Part shown: one piece after another, positions 33,199 to 41,795 of the stretch | Layout of the letters: each line of letters starts with the position of its first letter | How positions within the stretch are numbered: position 1 is the stretch's first letter | Assembly (NCBI RefSeq): GCF_010548375.1 | Contig: NZ_JAAGLY010000035.1 | Span: 1-64,000, forward strand | Direction of reading: 5' to 3' | Length of the DNA: 64,000 nucleotides | DNA from: Streptomyces sp. SID13726 | GTDB lineage: Bacteria > Actinomycetota > Actinomycetes > Streptomycetales > Streptomycetaceae | The notes under the pieces: model-generated | What the model was told of the DNA's origin: nothing | Database searches by the model: none | What the model saw: only the letters and a program-made list of their open reading frames with translations | Position numbers and translations under genes: made by a program

Positions 33199-34560
33199 TC
33201 AGCCCACGCCCACCGCGGCGAGCGCCTTGCGCTGGCGCGCGGTCGGACAGGCCGGGAAGTACAGGTAGCAGACACCGCCGGTGCCGGAGACGACCTTGCC
33301 ACTGGCGTTGTACCGCTTGGTCCTCAGCCAGATGTTCTCCCACTCGCGCCGCTTGTAGACGCGCCGCACCTCCGCGTCGCTGGGCGAGGCGGGGTCGTTG
33401 GTGATCACATCGCCCTCGGCGGTGAAGCCGATCACCGTCATGAGGTGGCCCGAGGTGCCGTAACCGGCCCCCGTGAGCTCCTCCTTGAGGAACGACTGGG
33501 ACGTGATGGCCGGGATGCCGGCCGCGATCAGCGTCTCCAGGTCGGTGAGCGAACCGAGCCGGGTGACCACGCCCTGGAGGTCCTTGAAGGTGGCGGCATA
33601 GGCGGCGTTGAAGGGCCAGTTCCCGCAGCCCGCGTACTGGTAGTCGTAGGTGTAGCGGGCCGCGTGGCAGACCTGCGGATCGGCGTACGACGGGTTCACC
33701 CAGGCCAGTTGCTCCGCGGTGAGCCGGCCGCCCCAGTACTCGATGATCATCTGCGAGGAGGTGGGGCTGCACCAGGCCTCGCCGCCGTTGTCGTACTCCG
33801 GATACTGGCCCGCGTGGATCTCCTGCGAGTAGCGCGGGACGATCAACTCCTGGGCGAGGCCGGGTGTGGAGGCCGGGACGGTGAAGCGGTCGGGGACGTC
33901 CGAGCCCATCGCGCCCAGCCGCCACACGGTCGGCGTGACCTTGGTGCCGGGCTTGCGGTACAAGGTCAGCCGCAGCCGGTACGACGCCAGGCGCAGCCCG
34001 GTCGAGGGGTCGTCGACCGCGAAGGTGTCCGTCCAGACCGTGCTCCTGCCGTCGGTCTGGTCGTCGACCGAGGTCCGCTTGATGTCCCCGTCCCCCGCGG
34101 CCCAGCGGCCCATGACGTACCAGGGGGTGGCCGTGCCGTCGGAGTACGTCCCCTGGAGCTCGATCTGGATCCAGGTGCCGGCCGGGGTGTGGGCGTTCCA
34201 GGAGGCGATCACCTCGGTGGCGGGCACGGAGAGGTGGTGGACCGGGGCGGTCCAGGTCGCGTACTCCCAGCTCGCGGTCGTCCCGGTGTGCGGGTCGGTG
34301 TACTGGGTGGTGCCGACGGGGGCGCCGATCACGACGCCGGGGCGGTTGCCGGCGACGGCACGGGTGCCCTTCGCGGTGCCGGCGCGCCAGTCGCTGTAGG
34401 TGGTCCAGGCACGGTTGTCGACCTGGCCGGCGACGGCCGCGTCGGGTTCCGCGTCGGCAGTGGTGCCGGCGGCGGCCGCGGGGCCCGCACTGCCGGCCAC
34501 CGCGGCGGCGACGGCTACGGCCAGAACGGTTCTGCGGGACGGCTGTTCGGCTCTGCTCAT
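33199..34560 (-). CDS. Secreted C39-like cysteine peptidase
   Basis: 453 residues from ATG 34560. The N-terminus PSRRTVLAVAVAAAVAGSAG then AAAA is a twin-arginine-type signal peptide. Residues ~60-230 are a beta-rich domain (TWIQIELQGTYSDGTATPWYV). The C-terminal papain-like domain contains GGEAWCSPTSSQMIIEYW (Cys264), SGHLMTVIGF (His372) and VITNDPASPS (Asp389), a complete Cys-His-Asp triad of the peptidase_C39_2 family. It is probably an extracellular protease or amidase; the substrate is unknown. Confidence 0.88.
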   Translation of the reverse strand: MSRAEQPSRRTVLAVAVAAAVAGSAGPAAAAGTTADAEPDAAVAGQVDNRAWTTYSDWRAGTAKGTRAVAGNRPGVVIGAPVGTTQYTDPHTGTTASWEYATWTAPVHHLSVPATEVIASWNAHTPAGTWIQIELQGTYSDGTATPWYVMGRWAAGDGDIKRTSVDDQTDGRSTVWTDTFAVDDPSTGLRLASYRLRLTLYRKPGTKVTPTVWRLGAMGSDVPDRFTVPASTPGLAQELIVPRYSQEIHAGQYPEYDNGGEAWCSPTSSQMIIEYWGGRLTAEQLAWVNPSYADPQVCHAARYTYDYQYAGCGNWPFNAAYAATFKDLQGVVTRLGSLTDLETLIAAGIPAITSQSFLKEELTGAGYGTSGHLMTVIGFTAEGDVITNDPASPSDAEVRRVYKRREWENIWLRTKRYNASGKVVSGTGGVCYLYFPACPTARQRKALAAVGVG

Positions 34561-34781
34561 GGGTGGAGAGACCCCCGGGTGTCCGAGTCGGGCGGGACCG
34601 GTGCACGGTTGTGCGCCAACTATGGACGAGGGGACATGCTCCTGCCAGCACTTCGGGGCATGCCACGCCCACGAATATTGGTCTCCGCCACTGACATGAC
34701 CTGGGAATCTGTCATTCCGGGCCGGGCGGCGGCTCCTCACTAAGCTGGCCACGCCCCGCCCGCCCGTCCCCAGGAACCGTC

Positions 34782-35402
34782 ATCCACGACCTCGCCCCCC
34801 GGCTCCGCCGGCTGCCCCCGTCCTGCGGCCCGGTCCGCCTCGTCGGCGTCGACGGCCACGCCGGCTCCGGAAAGTCCACGTTCGCCGCGCGGCTGGCCGA
34901 CGCCCTCGGCGGCGCCCCCGTACTGCACCTCGACGACATCGCGAGCCACGACGAGTTCTTCGGCTGGACCGGACGGCTCCTGACCGAGGTGATCGGACCG
35001 CTCGGCAGCGGTGTGAGCGCGCGCTACGCCCCCTACGACTGGCACGCCCGCCGCTTCGGCCCGCCCCGCACCCTGCCGCCGGCGCCGGTCGTCCTCCTGG
35101 AGGGGGTGGGCGCGGGCCGGCGCGCGCTGCGGCCGCACCTGGCGCACCTGCTGTGGATGGAGTTGCCCCGCGAGGAGTCCTGGGCGCGCGGCCGCTCCCG
35201 GGACGGGGCGGAGCAGCGGGAGTTCTGGGAGGGCTGGGTCGTGGCGGAACAGCGGCATTTCGCCGAAGACCCCTCCCGGCCCTTCGCCGACCTTCTGGTA
35301 CGGCAGTGTCGCGAGGGGTACGACATGGTCACCGGGCCGTCCGGGACCGTTGGTCCGGACCGCGATGTCACACACGGTGACGGGCCAGCGGCGATGTGTT
35401 GA
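34782..35402 (+). CDS. Uridine kinase-like P-loop protein without a canonical start codon
   Basis: A coherent protein of about 206 residues can be read from HDLAPRLRRLPPSCGPVRLV, then VGVDGHAGSGKSTFAARLADAL (Walker A), LHLDDIASHDEFFGW, and VLLEGVGAGRRALRPHLAHLLW, the layout of uridine/cytidine kinase-like enzymes. No ATG, GTG or TTG exists in this frame between the upstream stop at 34692 and the P-loop; the first is GTG 34989, after the P-loop. AGGA (34772-34775) sits six bases before an ATC at 34782, which would encode the expected N-terminus. Either ATC is used, or the start codon has mutated, or there is a base error. Confidence 0.75.
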   Translation: MHDLAPRLRRLPPSCGPVRLVGVDGHAGSGKSTFAARLADALGGAPVLHLDDIASHDEFFGWTGRLLTEVIGPLGSGVSARYAPYDWHARRFGPPRTLPPAPVVLLEGVGAGRRALRPHLAHLLWMELPREESWARGRSRDGAEQREFWEGWVVAEQRHFAEDPSRPFADLLVRQCREGYDMVTGPSGTVGPDRDVTHGDGPAAMC

Positions 35403-35451
35403 ACCTGTGAAGACCCACCGGTAGGAACTTGCCTCAGTCCCCCAACTCCGC

Positions 35452-35480
35452 TTGACCGAGGGGCCGTACAGGTCTTACGT
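35452..35480 (+). promoter_or_regulatory. Promoter-like -35/-10 pair for candidate sRNA
   Basis: TTGACC (35452-35457), 17-base spacer, TTACGT (35475-35480). The -35 is close to consensus; the -10 is moderate. Predicted transcription start is about 35487. Confidence 0.45.
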
Positions 35481-35486
35481 TCTCAA

Positions 35487-35560
35487 TGTGCGGCCGTTCG
35501 AGGCCGCCCGCAGTCGCGAAGCCCCCGGTTGTTCCCCCGTGATCGGGGGCTTCGTTCTGC
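35487..35560 (+). ncRNA. Candidate small RNA ending in intrinsic terminator
   Basis: About 70 bases between a promoter-like pair and a strong terminator. Two hairpins are visible: GCGGCC-GTTCGA-GGCCGC (35490-35507) and the 11-bp terminator stem at 35517-35554. No start codon with a ribosome site lies inside. It may instead be an attenuated leader of the downstream AAA+ gene. Confidence 0.35.
35517..35554 (+). terminator. Intrinsic terminator-like hairpin
   Basis: CGAAGCCCCCG pairs with CGGGGGCTTCG (11 bp) around a 16-base loop, followed by TTC. It could end a short RNA begun at about 35487 or the P-loop kinase transcript. Confidence 0.75.
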
Positions 35561-35778
35561 CCTCACACGGTTTTCCCGACGCTGTGAGGCGTGATTCACT
35601 CACCCTCGGTCACCATGCGGGAACCGCGTCATCTGCTCCCACCTCGTGAAACGTCCTGTGCGGCACCCTACGGCGGGCGACACCGGCGCGGGTACGATGC
35701 CCTCTGTGCGACCTACGGACAACAGCTCTGCGCACCGTTGCAACTCCGGTCCGCGGCACTGCGGTTGGACGAAGGCGG

Positions 35779-35800
35779 CCACCGGGCGACGGCCCGGTGG
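35779..35800 (+). promoter_or_regulatory. 9-bp GC hairpin in the 5' region of the AAA+ gene
   Basis: CCACCGGGC-GACG-GCCCGGTGG, a perfect 9-bp stem with a GACG tetraloop, lies 33 bases before the ATG and just upstream of the GGGGGA ribosome site. It is stable enough to influence translation or mRNA stability. Confidence 0.5.
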
Positions 35801-35833
35801 TGAACCACGGGGGCACGGTTTGTGGGGGACGTG

Positions 35834-37696
35834 ATGGATTTCGGCACGCAGGGCCCCGAGGCCCCGGCCGACCTCGCCTGGCTGCGAGGTGTGGACGCCT
35901 ACACGATGGGCGCCTATCCCCAGGCGGAGGAGGAGTTCCGGGTCGCGGTACGGATCGATCCCGGGATGGCCGACGGCTGGCTCGGACTGCACGCGCTGCG
36001 CGTCGACACGACGACCGCGCTGCTGCGGATGTTCCGGCACCGCGAGCGGTTCGGCGAACAGCGCGCCCGGCACCGACGCACCCTCAACTCCTGGTACTGG
36101 CTGGGCTGGTGGGTGCAGCCGGTGCTGGAGAGCCCGCGTGACCTGCTCCTCGCGCACGCCTCGCACTGGCTGGACGGCCGCCACGTCCCCGAGCTGGACC
36201 GGGCCCTCGCCGGCCTGCCCCCGGTGGACACCGACCACCAGGTCCGCTTCCTGCACGCCTGCCGCTCCTATCTCGTCAAGGACTGGGACCAACTGGTGCG
36301 GCACACCGACCCGTTGATCGACGACCCGATGCTCGGCATCGAGGCCGGTCTGTTCGGCGGCATGGCCCGGGTGCGCCTGGAGATGTTCGGCCAGGCCGAA
36401 CCGCTCCTCTCCGCGTCCCTGATGCGCTGCCGCAGCGAACAGCCCCAGCGCAAGGAACTGCGCTACTGGCTGGCCCGGGCCCACGAGGGCACCGGCCGGT
36501 CCGCGGCCGCACTCCCCCTCTACCGGGCCGTGCACCGCGTCGACCCCGCCTTCATGGACACCTCGGCCCGGCTCGCCGCGATCGCCGAGGGCGACGGGTA
36601 CGACGACCCGGCCGACCTCGCGGCGATCACGCTCACCGGGTTCGGGCAGGACGTGCTGGAGGGGCCCGACGGGGTCGACCCGCTGTTCGGCATCGAGGGG
36701 CGGGAGTTGAAGCTCTCCGACCCGGAGCCGCCGACAGGGCGACTGCCCTCGATGACGGACCCGGCCGGGCGTGAGCGGGCCGGCGTACCGGTGGGGCCGC
36801 TGCCCGCCGGGCCGACCGATCCCGTCTTACTGGAGGAGGCGCTCACCGAACTAGAGCGCATGGTGGGCCTGGAGCCGGTGAAGCGCCAGGTCAAGGCCCT
36901 CTCCGCCCAGTTGAACATGGCCCGCCTGCGCGCCGGTCAGGGCCTTCCGGTCCAGCCGCCCAAACGTCACTTCGTCTTCTCCGGGCCCTCCGGCACCGGC
37001 AAGACCACGGTGGCCCGCATCCTCGGCCGCGTCTTCTACGCCCTCGGACTGCTCGGCGGCGACCATCTGGTCGAGGCGCAGCGGGCGGATCTCGTCGGGG
37101 AGTACCTCGGCCAGACAGCGGTCAAGGCGAACGAACTGATCGACTCGGCGCTCGGCGGTGTCCTCTTCGTCGACGAGGCCTACTCCCTCTCCAACTCCGG
37201 TTACGGCAAAGGCGACGCGTACGGCGACGAGGCCCTCCAGGTCCTGCTGAAGCGGGCCGAGGACAACCGGGACCACCTGGTCGTGATCCTCGCGGGCTAC
37301 CCGGAGGGCATGGACCGGCTCCTCGCCGCGAACCCGGGGCTGTCGTCCCGCTTCACGACCCGCGTCGACTTCCCCTCCTACCGTCCCCTCGAACTCACCT
37401 CCATCGGCGAGGTGTTGGCCGGCGAGAACGGCGACATCTGGGACGAGGAGGCCCTGGACGAGCTGCGCTCCATCGCCGGGCACGTGGTGGACCAGGGGTG
37501 GATCGACGAGCTGGGCAACGGGCGGTTCCTGCGGACGCTGTACGAGAAGAGCTGCGCGTACCGGGATCTTCGGTTGTCGACGTATCCGGGGATGCTGAGC
37601 CGGGACGACTTGTCGACGTTGCGGTTGCCGGATCTGATGCAGGCGTACGGGGAGGTCTTGTCGGGGCGGGGGCCTCAGGATCCGTCGCCGATGTAG
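35834..37696 (+). CDS. TPR-AAA+ ATPase, CbxX/SpoVK/EccA-like, with TTA codon
   Basis: 620 residues from ATG 35834 (MDFGTQGPEAPADLAWLRG), with GGGGGA four bases upstream; a GTG four codons earlier is too close to that site. The first ~300 residues are TPR-like helices (YTMGAYPQAEEEFRVAVRID). The AAA+ domain has Walker A GPSGTGKT at residues 384-391 and Walker B LFVDEAYS at 444-451 (Asp447, Glu448), then LNSGY-type and GYPEGMDRLLAANPGL segments. This is the EccA/CbxX architecture, but no type VII secretion genes are nearby. Codon 332 (36827-36829) is TTA, so translation probably depends on the bldA tRNA. Confidence 0.9.
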   Translation: MDFGTQGPEAPADLAWLRGVDAYTMGAYPQAEEEFRVAVRIDPGMADGWLGLHALRVDTTTALLRMFRHRERFGEQRARHRRTLNSWYWLGWWVQPVLESPRDLLLAHASHWLDGRHVPELDRALAGLPPVDTDHQVRFLHACRSYLVKDWDQLVRHTDPLIDDPMLGIEAGLFGGMARVRLEMFGQAEPLLSASLMRCRSEQPQRKELRYWLARAHEGTGRSAAALPLYRAVHRVDPAFMDTSARLAAIAEGDGYDDPADLAAITLTGFGQDVLEGPDGVDPLFGIEGRELKLSDPEPPTGRLPSMTDPAGRERAGVPVGPLPAGPTDPVLLEEALTELERMVGLEPVKRQVKALSAQLNMARLRAGQGLPVQPPKRHFVFSGPSGTGKTTVARILGRVFYALGLLGGDHLVEAQRADLVGEYLGQTAVKANELIDSALGGVLFVDEAYSLSNSGYGKGDAYGDEALQVLLKRAEDNRDHLVVILAGYPEGMDRLLAANPGLSSRFTTRVDFPSYRPLELTSIGEVLAGENGDIWDEEALDELRSIAGHVVDQGWIDELGNGRFLRTLYEKSCAYRDLRLSTYPGMLSRDDLSTLRLPDLMQAYGEVLSGRGPQDPSPM

Positions 37697-37709
37697 TCGG
37701 TCGGGTGCG

Positions 37710-37812
37710 GGCCGGTGGGGGCTGGTCGCGCGGTTCCCCGCGCCCTTGAAAGCAAGTGGGTACCGTCACCTGCTGAGGGGCGCGGGGAACCGCGCGAGAA
37801 GCCCCACCGGCC
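37710..37812. repeat. Long inverted repeat (~37-bp arms), intergenic repeat family copy 3
   Basis: The left arm starts GGCCGGTGGGGGCTGGTCGC and ends GCGCCCTT near 37747; the right arm runs from AGGGGCGCGGGGAACCGCGC to CCCCACCGGCC at 37812. The arms are nearly perfectly complementary around a ~28-base loop. It sits between the convergent AAA+ and CNNM genes and probably terminates both. Confidence 0.85.
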
Positions 37813-37830
37813 GCGGCCGTACGACGCCCC

Positions 37831-38907
37831 CTACGACGCCAGCGCTTCCTCGCTGCTCCGGGGCTCCGTGACCCGCACCTCCGGCAGCTCCCGGTGTGCC
37901 GGATCCCGTACCTCGCCCACGAGCAGCTCCAGTACGTCCTCCAGCGCGACCAGCCCGAGCACCTTGCCCGACCCGTCCGCCACCTGAGCCAGGTGCGTGG
38001 CCGCGCGCCGCATCACCGTGAGCGCGTCGTCCAGCGGCAGATCGGACCGCAGCTTCGTCATCGGGCGCCAGATCTGCTGGGGCACCGCCCGCTGCGAGTC
38101 CTCCAGGTCGAGCACGTCCTTCACGTGCAGGTACCCCATGAACGCGCCGTTGTCCGCGGCGATCGGGAACCGTGAGTACCCGGTGCGGCCGGTGAGTTCG
38201 ATGATCTGGCCCGGGGTCACCGAGGGGCGGACCGTCACCAGGGACTCGCTCTTGAGCAGGACGTCGGTGACCGGGCGGGAGCCCAGCTCCAGCGCGTCCT
38301 CCAGGCGTTCCTGTTCCTCGGGGTCCAGGAGCCCCGCCTGGCCGGAGTCCTCCACCAGGCGGTTGAGCTGCTCGCTGGTGAACACCGCCTCGACCTCGTC
38401 CTTGGGCTCGACGTGGAAGAGCCGCAGGATGGCCCGGGCGCAGGCGCCGAGGGCGATGGTGATCGGCTTGCACAGCCGCGCGAAGGCCACCAGCCCCGGG
38501 CTGAGCCAGAGCGCGACCTTCTCCGGGGCGGCCATCGCGAGGTTCTTCGGGACCATCTCGCCGATGACGAGGTGGAAGAAGACGACCGCGGCGAGGGCGA
38601 TGACGTAGCCCAGCGGGTGGATCATGCCGTGCGGCAGGTGCATCCACTCGAACACCGGCTCCAGCAGCTTGGCGACCGTCGGCTCGGCGACCGCGCCCAG
38701 CGTCAGGGAGCACACCGTGATGCCGAACTGGGCCGCCGCCATCATCTGGGGGAGCCGCTCAAGGCCGTACAGCACCTGCCGGGCCCGTGCGGTGCCGAGC
38801 GGTTCGATCTGGCTGCGCCGCACGGAGACCAGCGCGAACTCGGCGCCGACGAAGAAGCCGTTGGTGAGCACCAGCAGCCCGGCGAAGAGGAGTTGGAGCA
38901 CGCTCAT
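37831..38907 (-). CDS. CNNM/HlyC-CorC family membrane protein (short C-terminus)
   Basis: 358 residues. An N-terminal CNNM transmembrane domain with 3-4 spans (LLFAGLLVLTNGFFVGAEFALVSVRRSQIE, then VFFHLVIGEMVPKNLAM) is followed by a CBS pair (TDVLLKSESLVTVRPSVTPGQIIELTG, then YLHVKDVLDLED and KVLGLVALEDVLELLVGEVRD). It lacks the C-terminal CorC domain of its neighbour. Its start overlaps the stop of the upstream paralogue by 4 bases, so the two are co-translated and probably form a heteromer, perhaps a Mg2+/Na+ exchanger. Confidence 0.92.
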   Translation of the reverse strand: MSVLQLLFAGLLVLTNGFFVGAEFALVSVRRSQIEPLGTARARQVLYGLERLPQMMAAAQFGITVCSLTLGAVAEPTVAKLLEPVFEWMHLPHGMIHPLGYVIALAAVVFFHLVIGEMVPKNLAMAAPEKVALWLSPGLVAFARLCKPITIALGACARAILRLFHVEPKDEVEAVFTSEQLNRLVEDSGQAGLLDPEEQERLEDALELGSRPVTDVLLKSESLVTVRPSVTPGQIIELTGRTGYSRFPIAADNGAFMGYLHVKDVLDLEDSQRAVPQQIWRPMTKLRSDLPLDDALTVMRRAATHLAQVADGSGKVLGLVALEDVLELLVGEVRDPAHRELPEVRVTEPRSSEEALAS

Positions 38908-40238
38908 CGGGCGGCCTCCATGACGTTCACCGCGGGGACCGTGCGGACCAGGCGGACCCGCTCGGCGCGGTAGTGCCCGACCTGGCGCACGGTGAGCCGC
39001 CAGCCGGGCAGCTCGGCCCGGTCGCCGACGGCGGGGATACGGCCGAGCAGGTCGGCGACCAGCCCGGCGACGGTCTCGTACGGCCCCTCGGGCACGTCGA
39101 GTCCTATGCGCTGGAGGATGTCGACCCGGCAGCTGCCGTCGGCGTCCCAGGCGAGGCGGCCGTCCTCGGGCGGGACGGCGGCGAGTTCGGGGACGTCCTG
39201 ACCGTCGTGCTCGTCGCGGACCTCGCCGACGATCTCCTCGACGATGTCCTCCAGGGTGACCACACCGGCGGTGCCGCCGTACTCGTCGACGACGACGGCG
39301 ATGGGCTGCTCGCTGCGCAGCTGGGCGAGGAGCGGCTGGACGGGGAGGGTCTCGGGCACCAGCAGTGCCGGGCGGGCGATCCGGCCGGCGGGGGTGCGCA
39401 GGCGGGCCTGGACCGGGACGGCCAGGGCGTCCTTGAGGTGGACCATGCCGACGATCTCGTCGATCTTCTCGCGGTAGACCGGGAAGCGGGACAGACCGGT
39501 CGCGCGGGTGAGGTTGACGACGTCCTCGGCGGTGGCGGAGGCCTGGAGGGCGCTGACCTTCACGCGCGGGGTCATGACGTGCTGCGCGGTGAGCTCGCCG
39601 AGCGACAGGGTGCGCACGAAGAGGTCCGCGGTGTCCTGCTCCAGGGCGCCGGCCTGGGCGGAGTGCCGGGCCAGGGAGACCAGTTCGCCGGGGGTGCGGG
39701 CGGAGGCCAGCTCCTCGGCGGGCTCGATGCCGAGCGCGCGGACGAGCCGGTTGGCGACCGCGTTCAGCGCGGCGATCACCGGCCGGAAGAGGCGGGCGAA
39801 GGCGTGCTGGGGGCCCGCGACGAAGCGGGCGACCTGCATCGGCTTGGACACCGCCCAGTTCTTGGGCACGAGCTCGCCGATCACCATCTGCACGGCCGAG
39901 GCCAGCAGCATGCCGACGACGACGGCCACGCCGGAGACCGCGCCCTCGGGGATGCCGAGGGCCGTGAACGGGCCGTGCAGCAGCTCCGCGAGGGCCGGTT
40001 CGGCGAGCATGCCGACGACCAGGGAGGTGATGGTGATGCCGAGCTGGGTGCCGGAGAGCTGGAACGACAGCTCCTTGAGCGACTCGGCGACCCGGCGGGC
40101 CCGTCGGTCGCCTTCCGCGGCGGCCTTCTCGGCGTCGGTGGCCTCGACGGTGACGAGGCCGAACTCGGCCGCCACGAAGAAGCCGTTGGCGAGAATCAGC
40201 AGGAACGCGGCTCCGAGGAGCAGCAGGGGGATGGTCAT
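38904..40238 (-). CDS. CNNM/HlyC-CorC family membrane protein with CorC domain
   Basis: 444 residues. The N-terminal CNNM domain begins LLGAAFLLILANGFFVAAEFGLVTV and includes VQMVIGELVPKNWAVSKP. The CBS pair contains VMTPRVKVSALQASATAEDVVNL, FPVYREKIDEIVGMVHLKDAL and AVVVDEYGGTAGVVTLEDIVEEIVGEVRDEHD. The C-terminal CorC/HlyC domain (AWDADGSCRVDILQRIGLDVP, LLGRIPAVGDRAEL) is complete. Family members handle Mg2+ or Co2+ efflux. First gene of a translationally coupled pair. Confidence 0.94.
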   Translation of the reverse strand: MTIPLLLLGAAFLLILANGFFVAAEFGLVTVEATDAEKAAAEGDRRARRVAESLKELSFQLSGTQLGITITSLVVGMLAEPALAELLHGPFTALGIPEGAVSGVAVVVGMLLASAVQMVIGELVPKNWAVSKPMQVARFVAGPQHAFARLFRPVIAALNAVANRLVRALGIEPAEELASARTPGELVSLARHSAQAGALEQDTADLFVRTLSLGELTAQHVMTPRVKVSALQASATAEDVVNLTRATGLSRFPVYREKIDEIVGMVHLKDALAVPVQARLRTPAGRIARPALLVPETLPVQPLLAQLRSEQPIAVVVDEYGGTAGVVTLEDIVEEIVGEVRDEHDGQDVPELAAVPPEDGRLAWDADGSCRVDILQRIGLDVPEGPYETVAGLVADLLGRIPAVGDRAELPGWRLTVRQVGHYRAERVRLVRTVPAVNVMEAAR

Positions 40239-40417
40239 GCCGCCGCCTCGGTATGTCGGGAGGGGGCGGCGCAGGTACTACAGGACGATCCGTCCATCGC
40301 TGGAGGGAGTCACTCCTCGGGTAGCAGGAACAACGAGAGGCGGAGGCGCGATGAGAACGCCTCCGCCAACAGATTAATCAAGACAAGGGCGACTGCGGCA
40401 GGGTGGAAGCCCCTGAG

Positions 40418-40876
40418 TCAGCCCTGATCTTCGTCGGGACGGGCCGTGGAGCGGGCCTCGGCGAGCGCCCTGAGGGCCTTCGCGTCGGTGATGGCCTGCT
40501 GCTTCGCGATGCCCGGCTGGATGCCGAGCGCGGGCAGGCTGGTGCCGTCGCTGAGGTTGAGGAACACCCACGGGTCGCCGGGCCGGAGGTTCACCTGGAC
40601 GATCTCGGCCCACTCCAGATGCCGCCGCCCCGCGATGTTCTGGACGGTGACACCGGACTCGTCGGCGACGACCTTCACCCTGGCGAGCAGGAACAGCACT
40701 CCGGCGAGCAGGGCCGCCGTGAAGATGAAGCTCAGCCGCTCGCCGGGGCCCAGCTCTTCGAGGAGCAGGGCGATCACCGTGATGGTCACGAAGATCGCGA
40801 TCCCGGCGGTGAGCAGCACGGCACGGGTGCGGCCCGGCCGGAAGGTGACGGGGAGGGTGGGCAGTTCGGAGGACAT
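40418..40876 (-). CDS. PH-domain membrane protein (bPH_6 type)
   Basis: 152 residues. Two membrane spans (AVLLTAGIAIFVTITVIALLL and LSFIFTAALLAGVLFLLARV) are followed by a compact bacterial PH domain (VTVQNIAGRRHLEWAEIVQVNLRPG, DPWVFLNLSDGTSLPALGIQ) and a disordered tail. The family often lies next to the hisG-hisE-rib block in actinobacteria. It is 14 bases downstream of hisG, so it is probably in the same transcript. Function unknown. Confidence 0.85.
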   Translation of the reverse strand: MSSELPTLPVTFRPGRTRAVLLTAGIAIFVTITVIALLLEELGPGERLSFIFTAALLAGVLFLLARVKVVADESGVTVQNIAGRRHLEWAEIVQVNLRPGDPWVFLNLSDGTSLPALGIQPGIAKQQAITDAKALRALAEARSTARPDEDQG

Positions 40877-40890
40877 GTGCGGTGGGCCCC

Positions 40891-41748
40891 TCAGAGACGG
40901 CAGGCGTGGATGGCCGTCGTGAGGATGGCCCGCGCGCCGATGTCGTACAGGTCGTCCATGATCCGCTGCGCCTCCTTGGCGGGGACCATCGCGCGGACGG
41001 CGACCCAGCCCTCGTTGTGCAGCGGGGAGACGGTCGGGGACTCCAGGCCAGGCGTGAGCGCGACGGCCTTCTCGAGCTGCTCGACGCGGCAGTCGTAGTC
41101 CATCATCACGTAGGTCCTGGCCACCAGGACGCCCTGGAGGCGGCGCAGGAACTGCTGGACCTTGGGCTCGGCGCTGTCGTCGGGCTCCGCGCCGGTGCGG
41201 CGGATGACGATCGCCTCGGACTTCATGATGGGCTCGCCGAAGACCTCGAGGCCCGCGTTGCGCAGGCTGGTGCCGGTCTCGACGACGTCCGCGATGACCT
41301 CGGCGACACCCAACTCGATGGCGGTCTCGACGGCGCCGTCGAGGTGCACGACGGAGGCGTCGACACCGCTGTCGGCGAGGTGCCCGGCGACGATCCCCTC
41401 GTAGGAGGTGGCGACGGTCTTGCCCTTGAGGTCCTCGACGCCGTTGGCCGTGCCCGGCTTGGACGCGAAGCGGAAGGTGGAGCGGGCGAAGCCGAGCGGG
41501 AGGATCTCCTCGGCGCTCGCGCCGGAGTCGATCAGCAGGTCACGGCCGGTGATGCCGATGTCGAGCTGGCCGGAGGAGACGTAGATCGCGATGTCCCGGG
41601 GGCGGAGGTAGAAGAACTCCACGTCGTTGACCGGGTCGACGATCCGCAGCTCCTTGGACTCCCGGCGCTGCTGGTAGCCGGCCTCATGCAGCATGTCCGC
41701 CGCAGGTCCTGACAGGGAACCCTTGTTGGGGACGGCGATGCGCAGCAT
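40891..41748 (-). CDS. hisG: ATP phosphoribosyltransferase, long form
   Basis: 285 residues, the long-form length with a C-terminal ACT-like regulatory domain. MLRIAVPNKGSLSGPAADML opens it. Further on are ISGQLDIGITGRDLL (read SSGQLDIGITGRDLLIDSG), KGKTVATSYEGIVAGHL and VEVGTSLRNAGLEV-like VETGTSLRNAGLEV (PRPP loop). It catalyses the first step of histidine biosynthesis and is feedback-inhibited by His. It follows hisE by 47 bases on the same strand, the usual actinobacterial hisE-hisG pair apart from the main his operon. Confidence 0.97.
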   Translation of the reverse strand: MLRIAVPNKGSLSGPAADMLHEAGYQQRRESKELRIVDPVNDVEFFYLRPRDIAIYVSSGQLDIGITGRDLLIDSGASAEEILPLGFARSTFRFASKPGTANGVEDLKGKTVATSYEGIVAGHLADSGVDASVVHLDGAVETAIELGVAEVIADVVETGTSLRNAGLEVFGEPIMKSEAIVIRRTGAEPDDSAEPKVQQFLRRLQGVLVARTYVMMDYDCRVEQLEKAVALTPGLESPTVSPLHNEGWVAVRAMVPAKEAQRIMDDLYDIGARAILTTAIHACRL

Positions 41749-41795
41749 GAGGCGAGCTTCCTTCTTCTCGTACGGAAAGGGGGTGCGGGTACGGC

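Larger units (their letters stand above)
35403..35833. other. 431-base gap with candidate sRNA, terminator and 5'-UTR hairpin
   Basis: It holds a promoter-like pair (35452-35480), a candidate small RNA ending in a terminator at 35554, and a strong hairpin 33 bases before the AAA+ gene. The stretch 35560-35690 is otherwise featureless. No protein gene is convincing. Confidence 0.6.

Noticed and set aside
35480..35520. GTTCGAGGC resembling a tRNA T-loop
   Set aside because: No acceptor, D or anticodon arm can be built around it; the stem loop is six bases and it fits a simple hairpin better.
35834..37696. Type VII secretion (ESX) locus, because of the EccA-like ATPase
   Set aside because: No EccB/C/D/E, mycosin or WXG100 genes are in the window.
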